Shown here: positions 44,218 through 52,469 of the stretch, piece by piece
Numbering within the stretch: position 1 is the stretch's first letter
Layout: every line of letters begins with the position of its first letter
DNA from: Streptomyces sp. NBC_00820
Lineage (GTDB): Bacteria; Actinomycetota; Actinomycetes; Streptomycetales; Streptomycetaceae
Reading direction: 5' to 3'
DNA length: 64,000 nucleotides
NCBI RefSeq assembly: GCF_036347055.1
Contig: NZ_CP108882.1
Span: 3,299,001 to 3,363,000 of the forward strand
Notes under the pieces: model-generated
Databases searched by the model: none
What the model was told of the DNA's origin: nothing
Seen by the model: only the letters and a program-made list of their open reading frames with translations
Translations under genes and position numbers: made by a program

Positions 44218-45471
44218 ATGCCTCAACAGCCCACACGGGACGGCCTGATACGGGAACGAGTCTCCCGACAGGCCGCGTACCGCCGCCTGTTCGCCCTGCC
44301 CGGCACCCTGGCGTTCACCGCCGGCAACCTCGTCGCACGCCTGCCCATGGGCATGTTCGGGGTGAGCGCGGTCGTGATGATCGCCGGGTCCCGGGGCTCG
44401 TACGCCCTCGCCGGCGCCGTCACCGCCACCGGGCTCGCGGCGACCGGGGTGGCCGGCCCCTGGATCGCGCGGCTCGTGGACCGGTACGGGCAGGCGCGGG
44501 TGGCCGTACCGGCCACGCTCACGGCCGTGCTCGGCAGCCTCGCGCTGCTGCTGTGCGTCCGCTGGGGCGCCCCGGACTGGACCCTGTTCGCCGCGTACGC
44601 CGCCACCGCGGCCACGCCCAACATCGGCGGCCTGTCCCGCGCCCGCTGGGCCCATCTGCTGCGCGACGACCCCGGCGCCCTGCACACCGCGAACTCCTTC
44701 GAGCAGGCCGCCGACGAACTGTGCTTCATGCTCGGCCCGGTGCTGGCGTCCTTCCTGACCGGCACCTTCTTCCCGGAGGCGGGCACACTGACCGGGGCCG
44801 GGCTGCTCATGGCGGGCATGCTGCTCTTCACCGCCCAGCGGGCCACCGAGCCCCCGCCCCGGGCCCGCTCGAAGGCCCCGTCACCCCTGCGCGGTCCCGG
44901 CATCCCGCCCCTGCTGGCCTGCTTCGTGGCCACCGGCGCGATCTTCGGCTCCATGGAGGTCATCACGATCGCGTACGCCGACGCGCGGGGACACCGCGCG
45001 GCCGCGGGCGCGGTCCTCGCCCTCCAGGCGGCCGGCTCGTGCGCGGCGGGCCTGCTGTACGGGGCGCTGAAGCCGTCCGGTCCGGCGGTACGACGCCTCG
45101 CACGGTGCCTGCCGGCGATGGCCGCGCTGATGACGCTGCCCTGGCTGGCGGCCACCACCACCGGTTCCCTCACCGCCCTGGCGGGCGCGCTGCTGGTGGC
45201 GGGCATGGCCACCGCGCCGACCATGGTGACGGCCATGACCCTGGTCCAGGACCGCACCCCGGCCGACCGCCTCAACGAAGGGATGAGCCTGGTGGTGACG
45301 GCCCTGCTCACCGGCATCGCCTGCGGCTCGGCCGCCGGCGGCTGGACGGCGGAGCACCTCCCCCCCGCGTCCGCCTTCGCGGTCCCGGTGGTGGCGGCGG
45401 TCACCGCCGCGCTGATCCACCTGGGCACGCGCCCCGGCGTGGCGGCCGCCGGTTTCCGCGGCCGTCCATGA
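44218..45471 (+). CDS. MFS transporter, divergent from LysR regulator
   Basis: 417 residues, about 12 hydrophobic segments. Features include LPMGMFGVSAVVMIAG, ARLVDRYGQARVAVPA (motif A-like) and a central loop with PPPRARSKAPSPLRGP. ALHTANSFEQAADELCFMLGPVLASFL is a pattern I associate with a family of actinobacterial MFS permeases of unknown substrate. Probably regulated by the adjacent LysR protein. It ends at a hairpin shared with the convergent tmRNA gene. Confidence 0.88.
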   Translation: MPQQPTRDGLIRERVSRQAAYRRLFALPGTLAFTAGNLVARLPMGMFGVSAVVMIAGSRGSYALAGAVTATGLAATGVAGPWIARLVDRYGQARVAVPATLTAVLGSLALLLCVRWGAPDWTLFAAYAATAATPNIGGLSRARWAHLLRDDPGALHTANSFEQAADELCFMLGPVLASFLTGTFFPEAGTLTGAGLLMAGMLLFTAQRATEPPPRARSKAPSPLRGPGIPPLLACFVATGAIFGSMEVITIAYADARGHRAAAGAVLALQAAGSCAAGLLYGALKPSGPAVRRLARCLPAMAALMTLPWLAATTTGSLTALAGALLVAGMATAPTMVTAMTLVQDRTPADRLNEGMSLVVTALLTGIACGSAAGGWTAEHLPPASAFAVPVVAAVTAALIHLGTRPGVAAAGFRGRP

Positions 45472-45510
45472 CAAAGGCCGTCATCCACGGCAGAGGCCGC
45501 CGTGCATGAC

Positions 45511-45544
45511 AAAGGCCCCGCCGCTCGTAAGCGACGGGGCCTTT
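45511..45544. terminator. Bidirectional terminator between MFS gene and ssrA
   Basis: Stem AAAGGCCCCG / CGGGGCCTTT (45511-45520, 45535-45544) extended inside by CGCT/AGCG around a CGTA loop. It carries A-tract and T-tract on its two sides and so works in both directions for the convergent MFS and ssrA transcripts. Confidence 0.9.
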
Positions 45545-45558
45545 GCCCACATGGGGTA

Positions 45559-45580
45559 CGGAGGACTCGGGAGTCCTCCG
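45559..45580 (-). terminator. Hairpin directly after ssrA 3' end
   Basis: 9-bp stem CGGAGGACT / AGTCCTCCG with a 4-nt loop, 5 bp beyond the mature tmRNA 3' end. It may help 3' processing or termination. Confidence 0.65.
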
Positions 45581-45584
45581 ATCG

Positions 45585-45951
45585 TGGAGATGGCGGGAAT
45601 CGAACCCGCGTCCAACGGTGCGGAATCAGGGCTTCTCCGTGTGCAGTTCGCTGCGCTTTTCTCAGCCCCGGAGATCACGCGAACAAGTCTCCGACGGGCT
45701 CAGTCACTGTTAGATTTCCCTCTTCACCCCGTGACCGGGATCAAGGTTTAGTCCCCTAGCTGATGCCAGGATCCGGGTCGGGAACAGCCCCGGGCTGACA
45801 CTTCGCAAAGTCGCTACTTAGGCAGCGAGGGCGAAGGAATCGCGCTTGGTGTTGGCGATTATTGTTTGCGACATATGGTTTACGAGATCATTGCCGCTTC
45901 CTCGACACGCTTCCCCTGCTTCGACATCCGCTGTCGAAACCGATCATCCCC
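45585..45951 (-). ncRNA. ssrA: tmRNA (transfer-messenger RNA)
   Basis: 367 nt. The 5' end GGGGATGATCGGTTTCGAC and 3' end GGACGCGGGTTCGATTCCC...CATCTCCA form the tRNA-like acceptor (GGGGATG/CATCTCC) and T arm; CCA is not encoded. The tag reading frame (45856 to 45818) starts at a GCC resume codon and encodes ANTKRDSFALAA then TAA, a regular -ALAA degradation tag of 12 residues. With SmpB it rescues stalled ribosomes and marks the peptide for proteolysis. smpB lies 110 bp upstream on the same strand. Confidence 0.96.
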
Positions 45952-46061
45952 ATGTTGATTTTTCAAGTGCCCCCGCGAGGGAGGCGCGCACCCGCTATGG
46001 AGTGCAGTGCCATCGTACGTGACCAACGCACGACAGTGCCAGCCTATTCCCGGCGGGGCTG

Positions 46062-46607
46062 CTAGCCGCCCCGCTGCTTGCGCTTCGCCGCCGCGATCGC
46101 GCGGTCCGACTCCCGGCGGTCCTGCTTCTCCCGCAGGGTCTGCCGCTTGTCGTACTCCTTCTTGCCGCGCGCGAGGGCGATCTCGGCCTTCGCCCGGCCG
46201 TCCTTGAAGTAGATCGCGAGGGGCACGATCGTGTGCCCCGTCTCCTGGGACTTGGACTCCAGCTTGTCGATCTCCTCGCGGTGCAGGAGCAGCTTGCGCT
46301 TGCGGCGCACGGAGTGGTTGGTCCAGGTGCCCTGGCTGTACTCCGGGATGTGGGCGTTGTGCAGCCACGCCTCGTTCCCGTCGATCTGGACGAAGCCGTC
46401 CGTCAGCGACGCGCGCCCCTGGCGCAGCGACTTCACCTCGGTGCCGGAGAGCACGAGCCCGGCCTCGAAGGTGTCGATGATCGCGTAGTCGTGCCGCGCC
46501 TTCTTGTTCTGCGCGACGATCTTGCGCTTGCCGTCCTTGGCCGCCTTCGCGGCCCCTCCGCCCTGCTTGGGCTGGGACTCCTTCGGTACGTACATTCCCT
46601 TGCTCAT
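46062..46607 (-). CDS. smpB: SsrA-binding protein SmpB
   Basis: 181 residues, slightly long because of a basic N-terminal extension ([26 protein letters not shown]). Core [54 protein letters not shown], the [15 protein letters not shown] segment and the [23 protein letters not shown] motif with the C-terminal basic tail that mimics an mRNA/tRNA are all present. Binds tmRNA and delivers it to stalled ribosomes. Directly upstream of ssrA; downstream of the S41 protease gene by 69 bp on the same strand. Confidence 0.97.
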   Translation of the reverse strand: MSKGMYVPKESQPKQGGGAAKAAKDGKRKIVAQNKKARHDYAIIDTFEAGLVLSGTEVKSLRQGRASLTDGFVQIDGNEAWLHNAHIPEYSQGTWTNHSVRRKRKLLLHREEIDKLESKSQETGHTIVPLAIYFKDGRAKAEIALARGKKEYDKRQTLREKQDRRESDRAIAAAKRKQRGG

Positions 46608-46676
46608 AGTGCCGCCTATTTTCTCACCACACAGGGGGTGCGAGGGAAGCGTTTTAAGGGGGGGCCCGGCAGAGGG

Positions 46677-47867
46677 CTACGGCTGGTCGCCGAGCCCGGC
46701 GAGAACGGTCTCGGCCCGCGCCAGCGCCCCGGCGCCCGCCTCCAGGTCCGGAGTGATGCCCCGGCGGTCGACCACATGGCCGGAGGGGGTGCGGTAGTGG
46801 CCCACGGTCAGCTCGGCCACCGAGCCGTCGGGCAGCGCGGTCGGCATCTGGACGGAGCCCTTGCCGAAGGTGCGGGAGCCGATCACGACCGCGCGGCCGC
46901 GGTCCTGGAGGGCGCCGGTGAGCATCTCGGCCGCGCTCATGGTGCCGCCGTCGACCAGGGCGACCAGGGGCCGGTCGGTGTCGCCGCCGCGGGCGGCGTG
47001 CAGGGCGCGCTGGGCGCCGTCGACGTCGTAGGTGGCGACCAGGCCGCCGTCGAGGAAGGCGGAGGCGGCGCCGACCGCCTCGGTGACCAGGCCGCCGGAG
47101 TTCCCGCGCAGGTCGAGCACGATCCCGGCGGCCGCCGGGGCCTCTCGCACGGCGGTCCGCACGGCGTCGCCGGAGCCCTTGGTGAAGGCGTCGACGCGGA
47201 TGACGACGACGGAGCCGCCGGCGAGTCCGCGGGCCGCGACGGAGTCGGTGGACAGGCGCGCCCGGCGCAGGGTCAGCGTCCACGCGCGCGTGCCGCGCTG
47301 CAGGCCGAGCGTGACCGTCGTACCGGCGGGCGCGTCGTCGGCGTCGCCGCGGAGTAAGGAGACGACCTCGGTGACCGGCCGTCCGTCGACCTTGCCGCCG
47401 TCGACGCTGCGCAGCCGGTCGCCCCTGCGGATCCCCGCGTCGGCGGCCGGCGATCCGGTCCGCACCCGGGTCACCTCGATACGGCCGTCCCGCTCGCGCC
47501 GCGCCCACAGGCCCACACCGGTGTACTCGCCGTCCAGGGCCTCCTGGAACTCCTGGTACTCGCCCTCGGAGTAGACGGCGCCCCAGCGGTCCCCGCTGCG
47601 GCTGACGGCCCGTTCAGCGGCCTCCATGGGGGACTTGCCGTCGGCCATGGCCTCGGCGGCGGCCCTGCGCACGTCCTCGTGGTGGGCGGCCGTACCCGCC
47701 GCCCCGACGGTGTTCCCGCGGCCGGACCGGCCGTTCTGCCCGCTCGGCCCGCCCTCCGGGAAGGAGCCGGTGGCGGCGCCGGCGACCAGGACGCCGGCGA
47801 AGACCAATGTCAGGGCGGCCCCGCGGCACTTGCGGCGGGGCTGACAGAACAGGGCACGGCCTGACAT
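46677..47867 (-). CDS. S41 C-terminal processing peptidase, contains a TTA codon
   Basis: 396 residues. An N-terminal signal anchor (GAALTLVFAGVLVAGAATG) is followed by a short linker, a PDZ domain (~125-210: GVGLWARRERDGRIEVTRVRTGSPAADAGIRRGDRLRSVDG) and the S41 protease (IVLDLRGNSGGLVTEAVGAASAFLDGG, Ser in DGGTMSAAEM, Lys in TFGKGSVQMP). It would trim secreted or wall proteins at C-termini. Codon 171 (47355-47357 on the + strand reads TAA) is TTA, read by the bldA tRNA that accumulates late in Streptomyces development, so full translation may be growth-phase dependent. It follows ftsX on the same strand (67-bp gap with a hairpin). Confidence 0.92.
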   Translation of the reverse strand: MSGRALFCQPRRKCRGAALTLVFAGVLVAGAATGSFPEGGPSGQNGRSGRGNTVGAAGTAAHHEDVRRAAAEAMADGKSPMEAAERAVSRSGDRWGAVYSEGEYQEFQEALDGEYTGVGLWARRERDGRIEVTRVRTGSPAADAGIRRGDRLRSVDGGKVDGRPVTEVVSLLRGDADDAPAGTTVTLGLQRGTRAWTLTLRRARLSTDSVAARGLAGGSVVVIRVDAFTKGSGDAVRTAVREAPAAAGIVLDLRGNSGGLVTEAVGAASAFLDGGLVATYDVDGAQRALHAARGGDTDRPLVALVDGGTMSAAEMLTGALQDRGRAVVIGSRTFGKGSVQMPTALPDGSVAELTVGHYRTPSGHVVDRRGITPDLEAGAGALARAETVLAGLGDQP

Positions 47868-47891
47868 GGCGGTGAGTCTAGGACAACGCGA

Positions 47892-47922
47892 AGGGCCGCA
47901 CGGGCGGATGCCCGTACGGCCC
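47892..47922 (-). terminator. Hairpin after ftsX
   Basis: Stem AGGGCCG-C-ACGGGC / GCCCGT-A-CGGCCCT (one mismatch, loop GGAT) about 10 bp past the ftsX stop on the minus strand, before the protease gene start. Confidence 0.75.
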
Positions 47923-47934
47923 TCTTGGTATGCG

Positions 47935-48855
47935 TCACACCTTCAGGTACTTGCGCAACGCGAAGAACGCCGCCAGGGAAGGCATCAGCACGCTCGTGGC
48001 GAGGATCAGCGGCAGCTTGGTGAACACCGCGTCCCAGCCGACGAAGTTGATGAGCGTGAGCTTCGTGGACAGGCCCATGCCGTGGTCGATGGTGAAGTAC
48101 CGGCCGACCACCAGGAACACACAGGCGAGGCCGCCGCCGATGAGGCCGGCCACCGCGGCCTCCATGATGAACGGCGCCTGGATGTAGAAGCCGGAGGCGC
48201 CGACCAGGCGCATGATCCCGGTCTCGCGCCGGCGGCTGAACGCCGAGACGCGCACGGTGTTGACGATCAGCAGCAGCGCGACGATCAGCATCATCGCCAT
48301 CACGCCGAGCGCCGCCCGGTTCATCAGGTTCAGCAGCTGGAAGAGGTTGTCCAGGATGCCCTTCTGGTCCTGCACCGACTGCACGCCGTCACGCCCGTTG
48401 AAAGCGGTCGCGATGACCTGGTACTTCTGCGGGTCCTTGAGCTTGATGCGGTACGACTCCTGCATCTGGTCCGGCGTGAGGGAGCTGGCCAGCGGGGACT
48501 TGCCGAACTGCTCCTTGTAGTGCTTGTACGCCTGGTCCTGGGACTCGTAGGTGACCCTCTCGACGAGCGAGGTCATCTTGTCCAGGTCGGCGCGGATCTG
48601 CTTCTTCTGGTCCTCGGTGACCGCGCCCTTGGCGCAGTTCACGTCCGACTGTGCGTCACTCTTGTTGCACAGGAAGATCGAGACGTTGACCTTGTCGTAC
48701 CAGTAGCCCTTCATGGTGCTCACCTGGTCGCTCATCAGCAGCGAACCGCCGAAGAGGGCCAGGGAGAGGGCGACGGAGACGATGACAGCGAAGGTCATCG
48801 TGAGGTTGCGGCGGAGACCGACACCGATCTCCGACAGAACGAACTGGGCGCGCAT
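47935..48855 (-). CDS. ftsX: Cell division ABC transporter permease FtsX
   Basis: 306 residues. Cytoplasmic N-terminus (MRAQFVLSEIGVGLRRNLTMTFAVIVSV), helix 1, a large extracellular domain (~55-165, with Cys pair FLCNKSDAQSDVNCAKG), then three helices (ALGVMAMMLIVALLLIVNTVRVSAFSRRRETGIMRLVGAS and two more). FtsEX uses ATP hydrolysis by FtsE to activate extracellular peptidoglycan hydrolases through the extracellular loop. Directly follows ftsE (32-bp gap); the S41 protease gene is next, as commonly seen in actinobacteria. Confidence 0.96.
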   Translation of the reverse strand: MRAQFVLSEIGVGLRRNLTMTFAVIVSVALSLALFGGSLLMSDQVSTMKGYWYDKVNVSIFLCNKSDAQSDVNCAKGAVTEDQKKQIRADLDKMTSLVERVTYESQDQAYKHYKEQFGKSPLASSLTPDQMQESYRIKLKDPQKYQVIATAFNGRDGVQSVQDQKGILDNLFQLLNLMNRAALGVMAMMLIVALLLIVNTVRVSAFSRRRETGIMRLVGASGFYIQAPFIMEAAVAGLIGGGLACVFLVVGRYFTIDHGMGLSTKLTLINFVGWDAVFTKLPLILATSVLMPSLAAFFALRKYLKV

Positions 48856-48887
48856 GGCGTCTGGTTATGCCTTTCCGTCGTGGAACG

Positions 48888-49577
48888 TCAGTGCTGGTAG
48901 CCGTAGACGCCGCGGGCCTGGTCGCGGACGAGGCGGCCCTTCTCCAGCTCGATGACGCGCTTGCGCATCTGGTCCACGATGTTCTGGTCGTGCGTCGCCA
49001 TGATGACGGTGGTGCCCGTCCGGTTGATCCGGTCGAGCAGCTTCATGATGCCGACGGAGGTCTGCGGGTCGAGGTTGCCGGTGGGCTCGTCGGCGATGAG
49101 CAGCTTGGGCCGGTTGACGAAGGCGCGCGCGATGGCCACGCGCTGCTGCTCACCACCGGACAGCTCGCCCGGCCTGCGGTCCTCCTTGCCGCCGAGCCCG
49201 ACGAGGTCGAGCACCTGCGGCACGGACTTGCGGATCTCGCCGCGGGACTTGCCGATGACCTCCTGGGCGAAGGCCACGTTCTCCGCGACCGTCTTGTTGG
49301 GCAGGAGGCGGAAGTCCTGGAACACCGTCCCCAGCTGGCGGCGCATCTGCGGCACCTTCCAGTTGGAGAGGCGCGCGAGGTCCTTGCCGAGGACGTGCAC
49401 CTGACCGTGGCTGCACCGCTCCTCACGGAGGACGAGCCGCAGGAAGGTGGACTTTCCGGAGCCCGAGGACCCCACGAGGAACACGAACTCGCCCTTCTCC
49501 ACCTCCAGGGAGACATCCCTCAGGGCTGGACGGGTCTGCTTGGGGTAGACCTTGGAGACATTGTCGAATCGGATCAC
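48888..49577 (-). CDS. ftsE: Cell division ATP-binding protein FtsE
   Basis: 229 residues from GTG 49577 ([24 protein letters not shown]). ABC ATPase motifs intact: Walker [11 protein letters not shown]-loop [16 protein letters not shown], signature [14 protein letters not shown], Walker [15 protein letters not shown]-loop ATHDQ. It energises FtsX. The frame is open further upstream to 49886, but only sequence from the GTG matches the family. Its upstream region is divergent with a small zinc-ribbon gene. Confidence 0.97.
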   Translation of the reverse strand: MIRFDNVSKVYPKQTRPALRDVSLEVEKGEFVFLVGSSGSGKSTFLRLVLREERCSHGQVHVLGKDLARLSNWKVPQMRRQLGTVFQDFRLLPNKTVAENVAFAQEVIGKSRGEIRKSVPQVLDLVGLGGKEDRRPGELSGGEQQRVAIARAFVNRPKLLIADEPTGNLDPQTSVGIMKLLDRINRTGTTVIMATHDQNIVDQMRKRVIELEKGRLVRDQARGVYGYQH

Positions 49578-49809
49578 GGATGCACCACGGGTCGCCGGGG
49601 GTAGATGAGCGTGACCATACGCGAACGAGGTGTACGCGCGCAGGGTCCGGTTGCGGTTGGACGACACTTGTGCGTTTTTGTACGGGGCCGGATTCCGGCT
49701 TACCCGGGTGGCCGCGCTTCTTCCGGGGGAACCTGGCAAAGTGGAGGGGGAACGTTCTCGTTCCCGGATGCGTTGTGTCTGTGATGGCCGGAGCAAGGAG
49801 GGCGACCGC

Positions 49810-50001
49810 ATGACGTACGACCGGTTGGTGTGCGCGAACTGCGCGGCGCCCGTGAGCGAGGGCCGGTGCCCGGTGTGCCGTGCCAACCGCGAGCGTCTGC
49901 AGCAGGAGAGCTTCTTCGCGGGGCTGAACCCGGTGGCGCTGATCGCCCTGCTGGCGGTGCTGGTCGCCGCGGTGGTGCTGCTGGCGCACCAGACCGTCTA
50001 G
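49810..50001 (+). CDS. Small zinc-ribbon membrane protein
   Basis: 63 residues with a strong AAGGAGGG Shine-Dalgarno. Zinc ribbon [29 protein letters not shown] (two CxxC knuckles) then one membrane helix ([22 protein letters not shown]). Topology suggests a cytoplasmic ribbon tethered to the membrane. Unrecognised family; similar ORFs are, from memory, common beside ftsE in Streptomyces. Ends at a perfect hairpin. Confidence 0.85.
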   Translation: MTYDRLVCANCAAPVSEGRCPVCRANRERLQQESFFAGLNPVALIALLAVLVAAVVLLAHQTV

Positions 50002-50019
50002 GAAGCCCGCAGAACACGC

Positions 50020-50056
50020 CGGAAGGGCCCGGAGCGCGATGCTCCGGGCCCTTCCG
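50020..50056 (+). terminator. Terminator after the zinc-ribbon gene
   Basis: Perfect 16-bp stem CGGAAGGGCCCGGAGC / GCTCCGGGCCCTTCCG (50020-50035, 50041-50056) with a GCGAT loop, 19 bp after the stop; it may also serve the convergent LAETG protein gene. Confidence 0.85.
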
Positions 50057-50112
50057 TCTGTACCTGGCCGCGTCCCGCACCTCGTGTGCGGAACGCGGTC
50101 GTACGGCTACGC

Positions 50113-50916
50113 TCAGGCGGCCGCGCCGCCCCGGCCGCCCGCCAAGCGCGGCAGGATGCGGAAGCCGATGCCGCCGGCGATCATCGTGGCGGCGCCGACG
50201 AACAGGAACGTGGTCTCGCCGGCACCGGTCTCGGCGAGCTGCTTGCCGCCACCCTGGGCCGTGGCGTCCGAACCCGTGTCGGTGAGGGCCGAAGAGCCCT
50301 CTTCCTGGGAGACGTTGTTGTTGCCGCCGCCGTTGGGCGTGGTGTGGTTGCCGGTGCTGCCACCGGTGCCGTGGCCGCCACCGTTGGAACCGCCGGCGTT
50401 GCCGCCACCCGTGGTGTCGCCACCCGTGGTGGAGCCACCGCCGGTGGTGTCACCACCCGTGGTGTCACCACCCGTGGTGTCGCCGCCCGTCGTGGTGTCG
50501 CCGCCGGTGGTGTCACCACCCGTGGTCGTGTCACCACCCGTGGTCGTGTCGCCGCCGGTGGTGTCACCGCCGGTGGTCGTGTCGCCGCCCGTGGTGTCGC
50601 CACCCGTGGTCGTGTCACCACCGTTGTCACCGCCGATGACGCCGCCGATCACGCCGCCGATCGTGGCGTCGCCACCGGTGGTCGTGTCACCGCCCGTCGT
50701 GGTGCCGCCCGTGGCGTCGCCACCGGTGGTGTCACCACCCGTGGTGCCGCCGTCCGTGCCCTCGGGCGGGCAGTCGACGCCGGTTCCGATGGTGCAGGAC
50801 GGGTCGGGCTCGTTGCCGTCGGCGGAGGCCACTCCCGCCACCATCAGCGAGGCACCGGCCGCGATCACGGCGCCGGCTGCTATCCGCGCGACGCGGACGC
50901 GCGTCTTCTTGGTCAT
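50113..50916 (-). CDS. Sortase-anchored surface protein with TGGDTT repeats and LAETG motif
   Basis: 267 residues. Signal peptide (VRVARIAAGAVIAAGASLMVAGVASA), a short Cys-containing segment (DPSCTIGTGVDCPP), then ~100 residues of TGGDTTTGGD-type repeats with a GGVIGGVIGGD interruption, a Gly/Asn/Ser linker, and a C-terminal LAETG-hydrophobic-Arg tail (KQLAETGAGETTFLFVGAATMIAGGIGFRI). LAxTG is the class E sortase motif of Streptomyces that anchors chaplins and other wall proteins. The repeat is likely an extended, flexible stalk. Function unknown; surface exposure is the safe inference. Repeat DNA may vary in length. Confidence 0.88.
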   Translation of the reverse strand: MTKKTRVRVARIAAGAVIAAGASLMVAGVASADGNEPDPSCTIGTGVDCPPEGTDGGTTGGDTTGGDATGGTTTGGDTTTGGDATIGGVIGGVIGGDNGGDTTTGGDTTGGDTTTGGDTTGGDTTTGGDTTTGGDTTGGDTTTGGDTTGGDTTGGDTTGGGSTTGGDTTGGGNAGGSNGGGHGTGGSTGNHTTPNGGGNNNVSQEEGSSALTDTGSDATAQGGGKQLAETGAGETTFLFVGAATMIAGGIGFRILPRLAGGRGGAAA

Positions 50917-51207
50917 ATGGTTGCTACCCCCAGTAGCTGATCGTCAATGAGGCGGCGTGCGGGGCTTGCCGTGATCGACGGGGGTGGCCGCGACGAGATA
51001 CGCGTCCGTTCCCCCGGTTCACATGCGCCCCAGAGATACGCATGCCACGCTTCACCCTTCCCATTTTTCAAAGCAACGTCAAGGCCGTTGCACGCGCGAT
51101 GTCCGATGGGATGACGTTTGCGGGGAATTGGAACCTGTGAGTGTGATGTAAAACCCAGACATACAACAACTGCCGCCCCATGGACGGCAGTTGTCATATC
51201 GACAAAA
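50917..51207. other. Intergenic region LAETG protein / prfB
   Basis: 291 bp containing the LAETG gene promoter and the prfB terminator near 51166-51194. A stretch at 51050-51140 is comparatively AT-rich (CCATTTTTCAAAGCAACG, GATGTAAAACCC), suitable for promoter function. No gene seen. Confidence 0.55.
51166..51194 (-). terminator. prfB terminator hairpin
   Basis: 10-bp stem ACAACTGCCG / CGGCAGTTGT (51166-51175, 51185-51194), 9-nt loop, 13 bp beyond the prfB stop on the minus strand. Confidence 0.8.
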
Positions 51208-52314
51208 TTACTTCTCCTGCTGCTTGCGCCAGCGAATTCCGGCCTCGAGGAAACCGTCGATCTCACCGTCGAGCACGGCCTGCGGGTTGCCGACCTCGAA
51301 CTCGGTGCGCAGGTCCTTGACCATCTGGTACGGGTGCAGGACGTACGAACGCATCTGGTTGCCCCACGAGCTGCCGCCGTCGCCCTTGAGGGCGTCCATC
51401 CTGGCCCGCTCCTCCTGGCGCTGGCGCTCCAGCAGCTTGGCCTGCAGAACGTTCATGGCCGTGGCCTTGTTCTGGATCTGGGAGCGCTCGTTCTGGCAGG
51501 AGACCACGATGCCGGTGGGGAGGTGGGTCAGACGGACCGCGGAGTCCGTCGTGTTCACGCCCTGGCCGCCGGGACCCGAGGAACGGTAGACGTCGATGCG
51601 CAGGTCCGACTCGTCGATCTCGACGTGGTCGGTCTGCTCCACGACCGGGAGCACCTCGACACCCGCGAAGGACGTCTGACGGCGGCCCTGGTTGTCGAAG
51701 GGCGAGATGCGCACCAGGCGGTGCGTGCCCTGCTCGACCGAGAGCGTCCCGTACGCGTACGGGATCTGGACGGCGAAGGTGGTCGACTTGATGCCGGCCT
51801 CTTCCGCGTACGACGTCTCGTAGACCTCGGTCTTGTAGCCGTGGCGCTCGGCCCAGCGCAGGTACATGCGCTGCAGCTGCTCGGCGAAGTCGGCGGCGTC
51901 GACGCCACCGGCCTCGGCGCGGATGTTGACGAGGGCCTCACGGGAGTCGTACTCGCCGGAGAGCAGCGTGCGGACCTCCATCTCGGCCAGCGCCTTCTTC
52001 ACGGCGGTCAGCTCGGACTCGGCCTCGGCACGGGTGTCCGGGTCGTCCTCCTCCTCGGCCATCTCGAAGAGCACGGAGAGATCGTCGATCCGCCCCCGCA
52101 GCGTCTCCGCCTTCCGGACCTCGGCCTGGAGGTGGGAGAGCTTGCTGGTGATCTTCTGCGCCTCGTCCGGGTTGTCCCACAGGGACGGCGCGGCCGCCTG
52201 CTCCTCGAGCACGGCGACATCTGCCCTCAGCTTGTCGAGGTCCAGGACGGCCTCGATCGACTCCATGGTCGAGGAGAGGGACTTCAGCTCTTCGGATACA
52301 TCGACGACTGCCAC
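51208..52314 (-). CDS. prfB: Peptide chain release factor 2
   Basis: 368 residues from GTG 52314 ([15 protein letters not shown]). Recognises UGA/UAA through the SPF tripeptide ([14 protein letters not shown]) and releases the peptide with GGQ ([21 protein letters not shown]). The reading frame is continuous from the start, so the programmed +1 frameshift autoregulating prfB in many bacteria is absent here. UGA is the dominant stop codon in this GC-rich genome, matching the need for RF2. The pkaB gene is upstream on the same strand. Confidence 0.97.
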   Translation of the reverse strand: MAVVDVSEELKSLSSTMESIEAVLDLDKLRADVAVLEEQAAAPSLWDNPDEAQKITSKLSHLQAEVRKAETLRGRIDDLSVLFEMAEEEDDPDTRAEAESELTAVKKALAEMEVRTLLSGEYDSREALVNIRAEAGGVDAADFAEQLQRMYLRWAERHGYKTEVYETSYAEEAGIKSTTFAVQIPYAYGTLSVEQGTHRLVRISPFDNQGRRQTSFAGVEVLPVVEQTDHVEIDESDLRIDVYRSSGPGGQGVNTTDSAVRLTHLPTGIVVSCQNERSQIQNKATAMNVLQAKLLERQRQEERARMDALKGDGGSSWGNQMRSYVLHPYQMVKDLRTEFEVGNPQAVLDGEIDGFLEAGIRWRKQQEK

Positions 52315-52469
52315 GCCTCCAGCGTAACGGCTCCGCCGGGCGCCCAGGTCCTGCGGCAAGGGGTGCGCGCTCGGCTCCCCCGCGCCGCGGGCCCCCTCCA
52401 CCGGGGCGCCGCCGCTCCCGGACCCCCGCCGCCGGGCGGGTGAGCGGGCAGCGGGGAGGAGGGCAGCGG

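Noticed and set aside
49578..49886. N-terminal extension of FtsE
   Set aside because: FtsE homologues begin at the [11 protein letters not shown] position; the extension is Arg/Ser-rich and unsupported.
50400..50720. Regular short repeats resembling a CRISPR or non-coding array
   Set aside because: The repeats are in frame within a secreted LAETG protein (TGGDTT units), with no spacers of fixed length.
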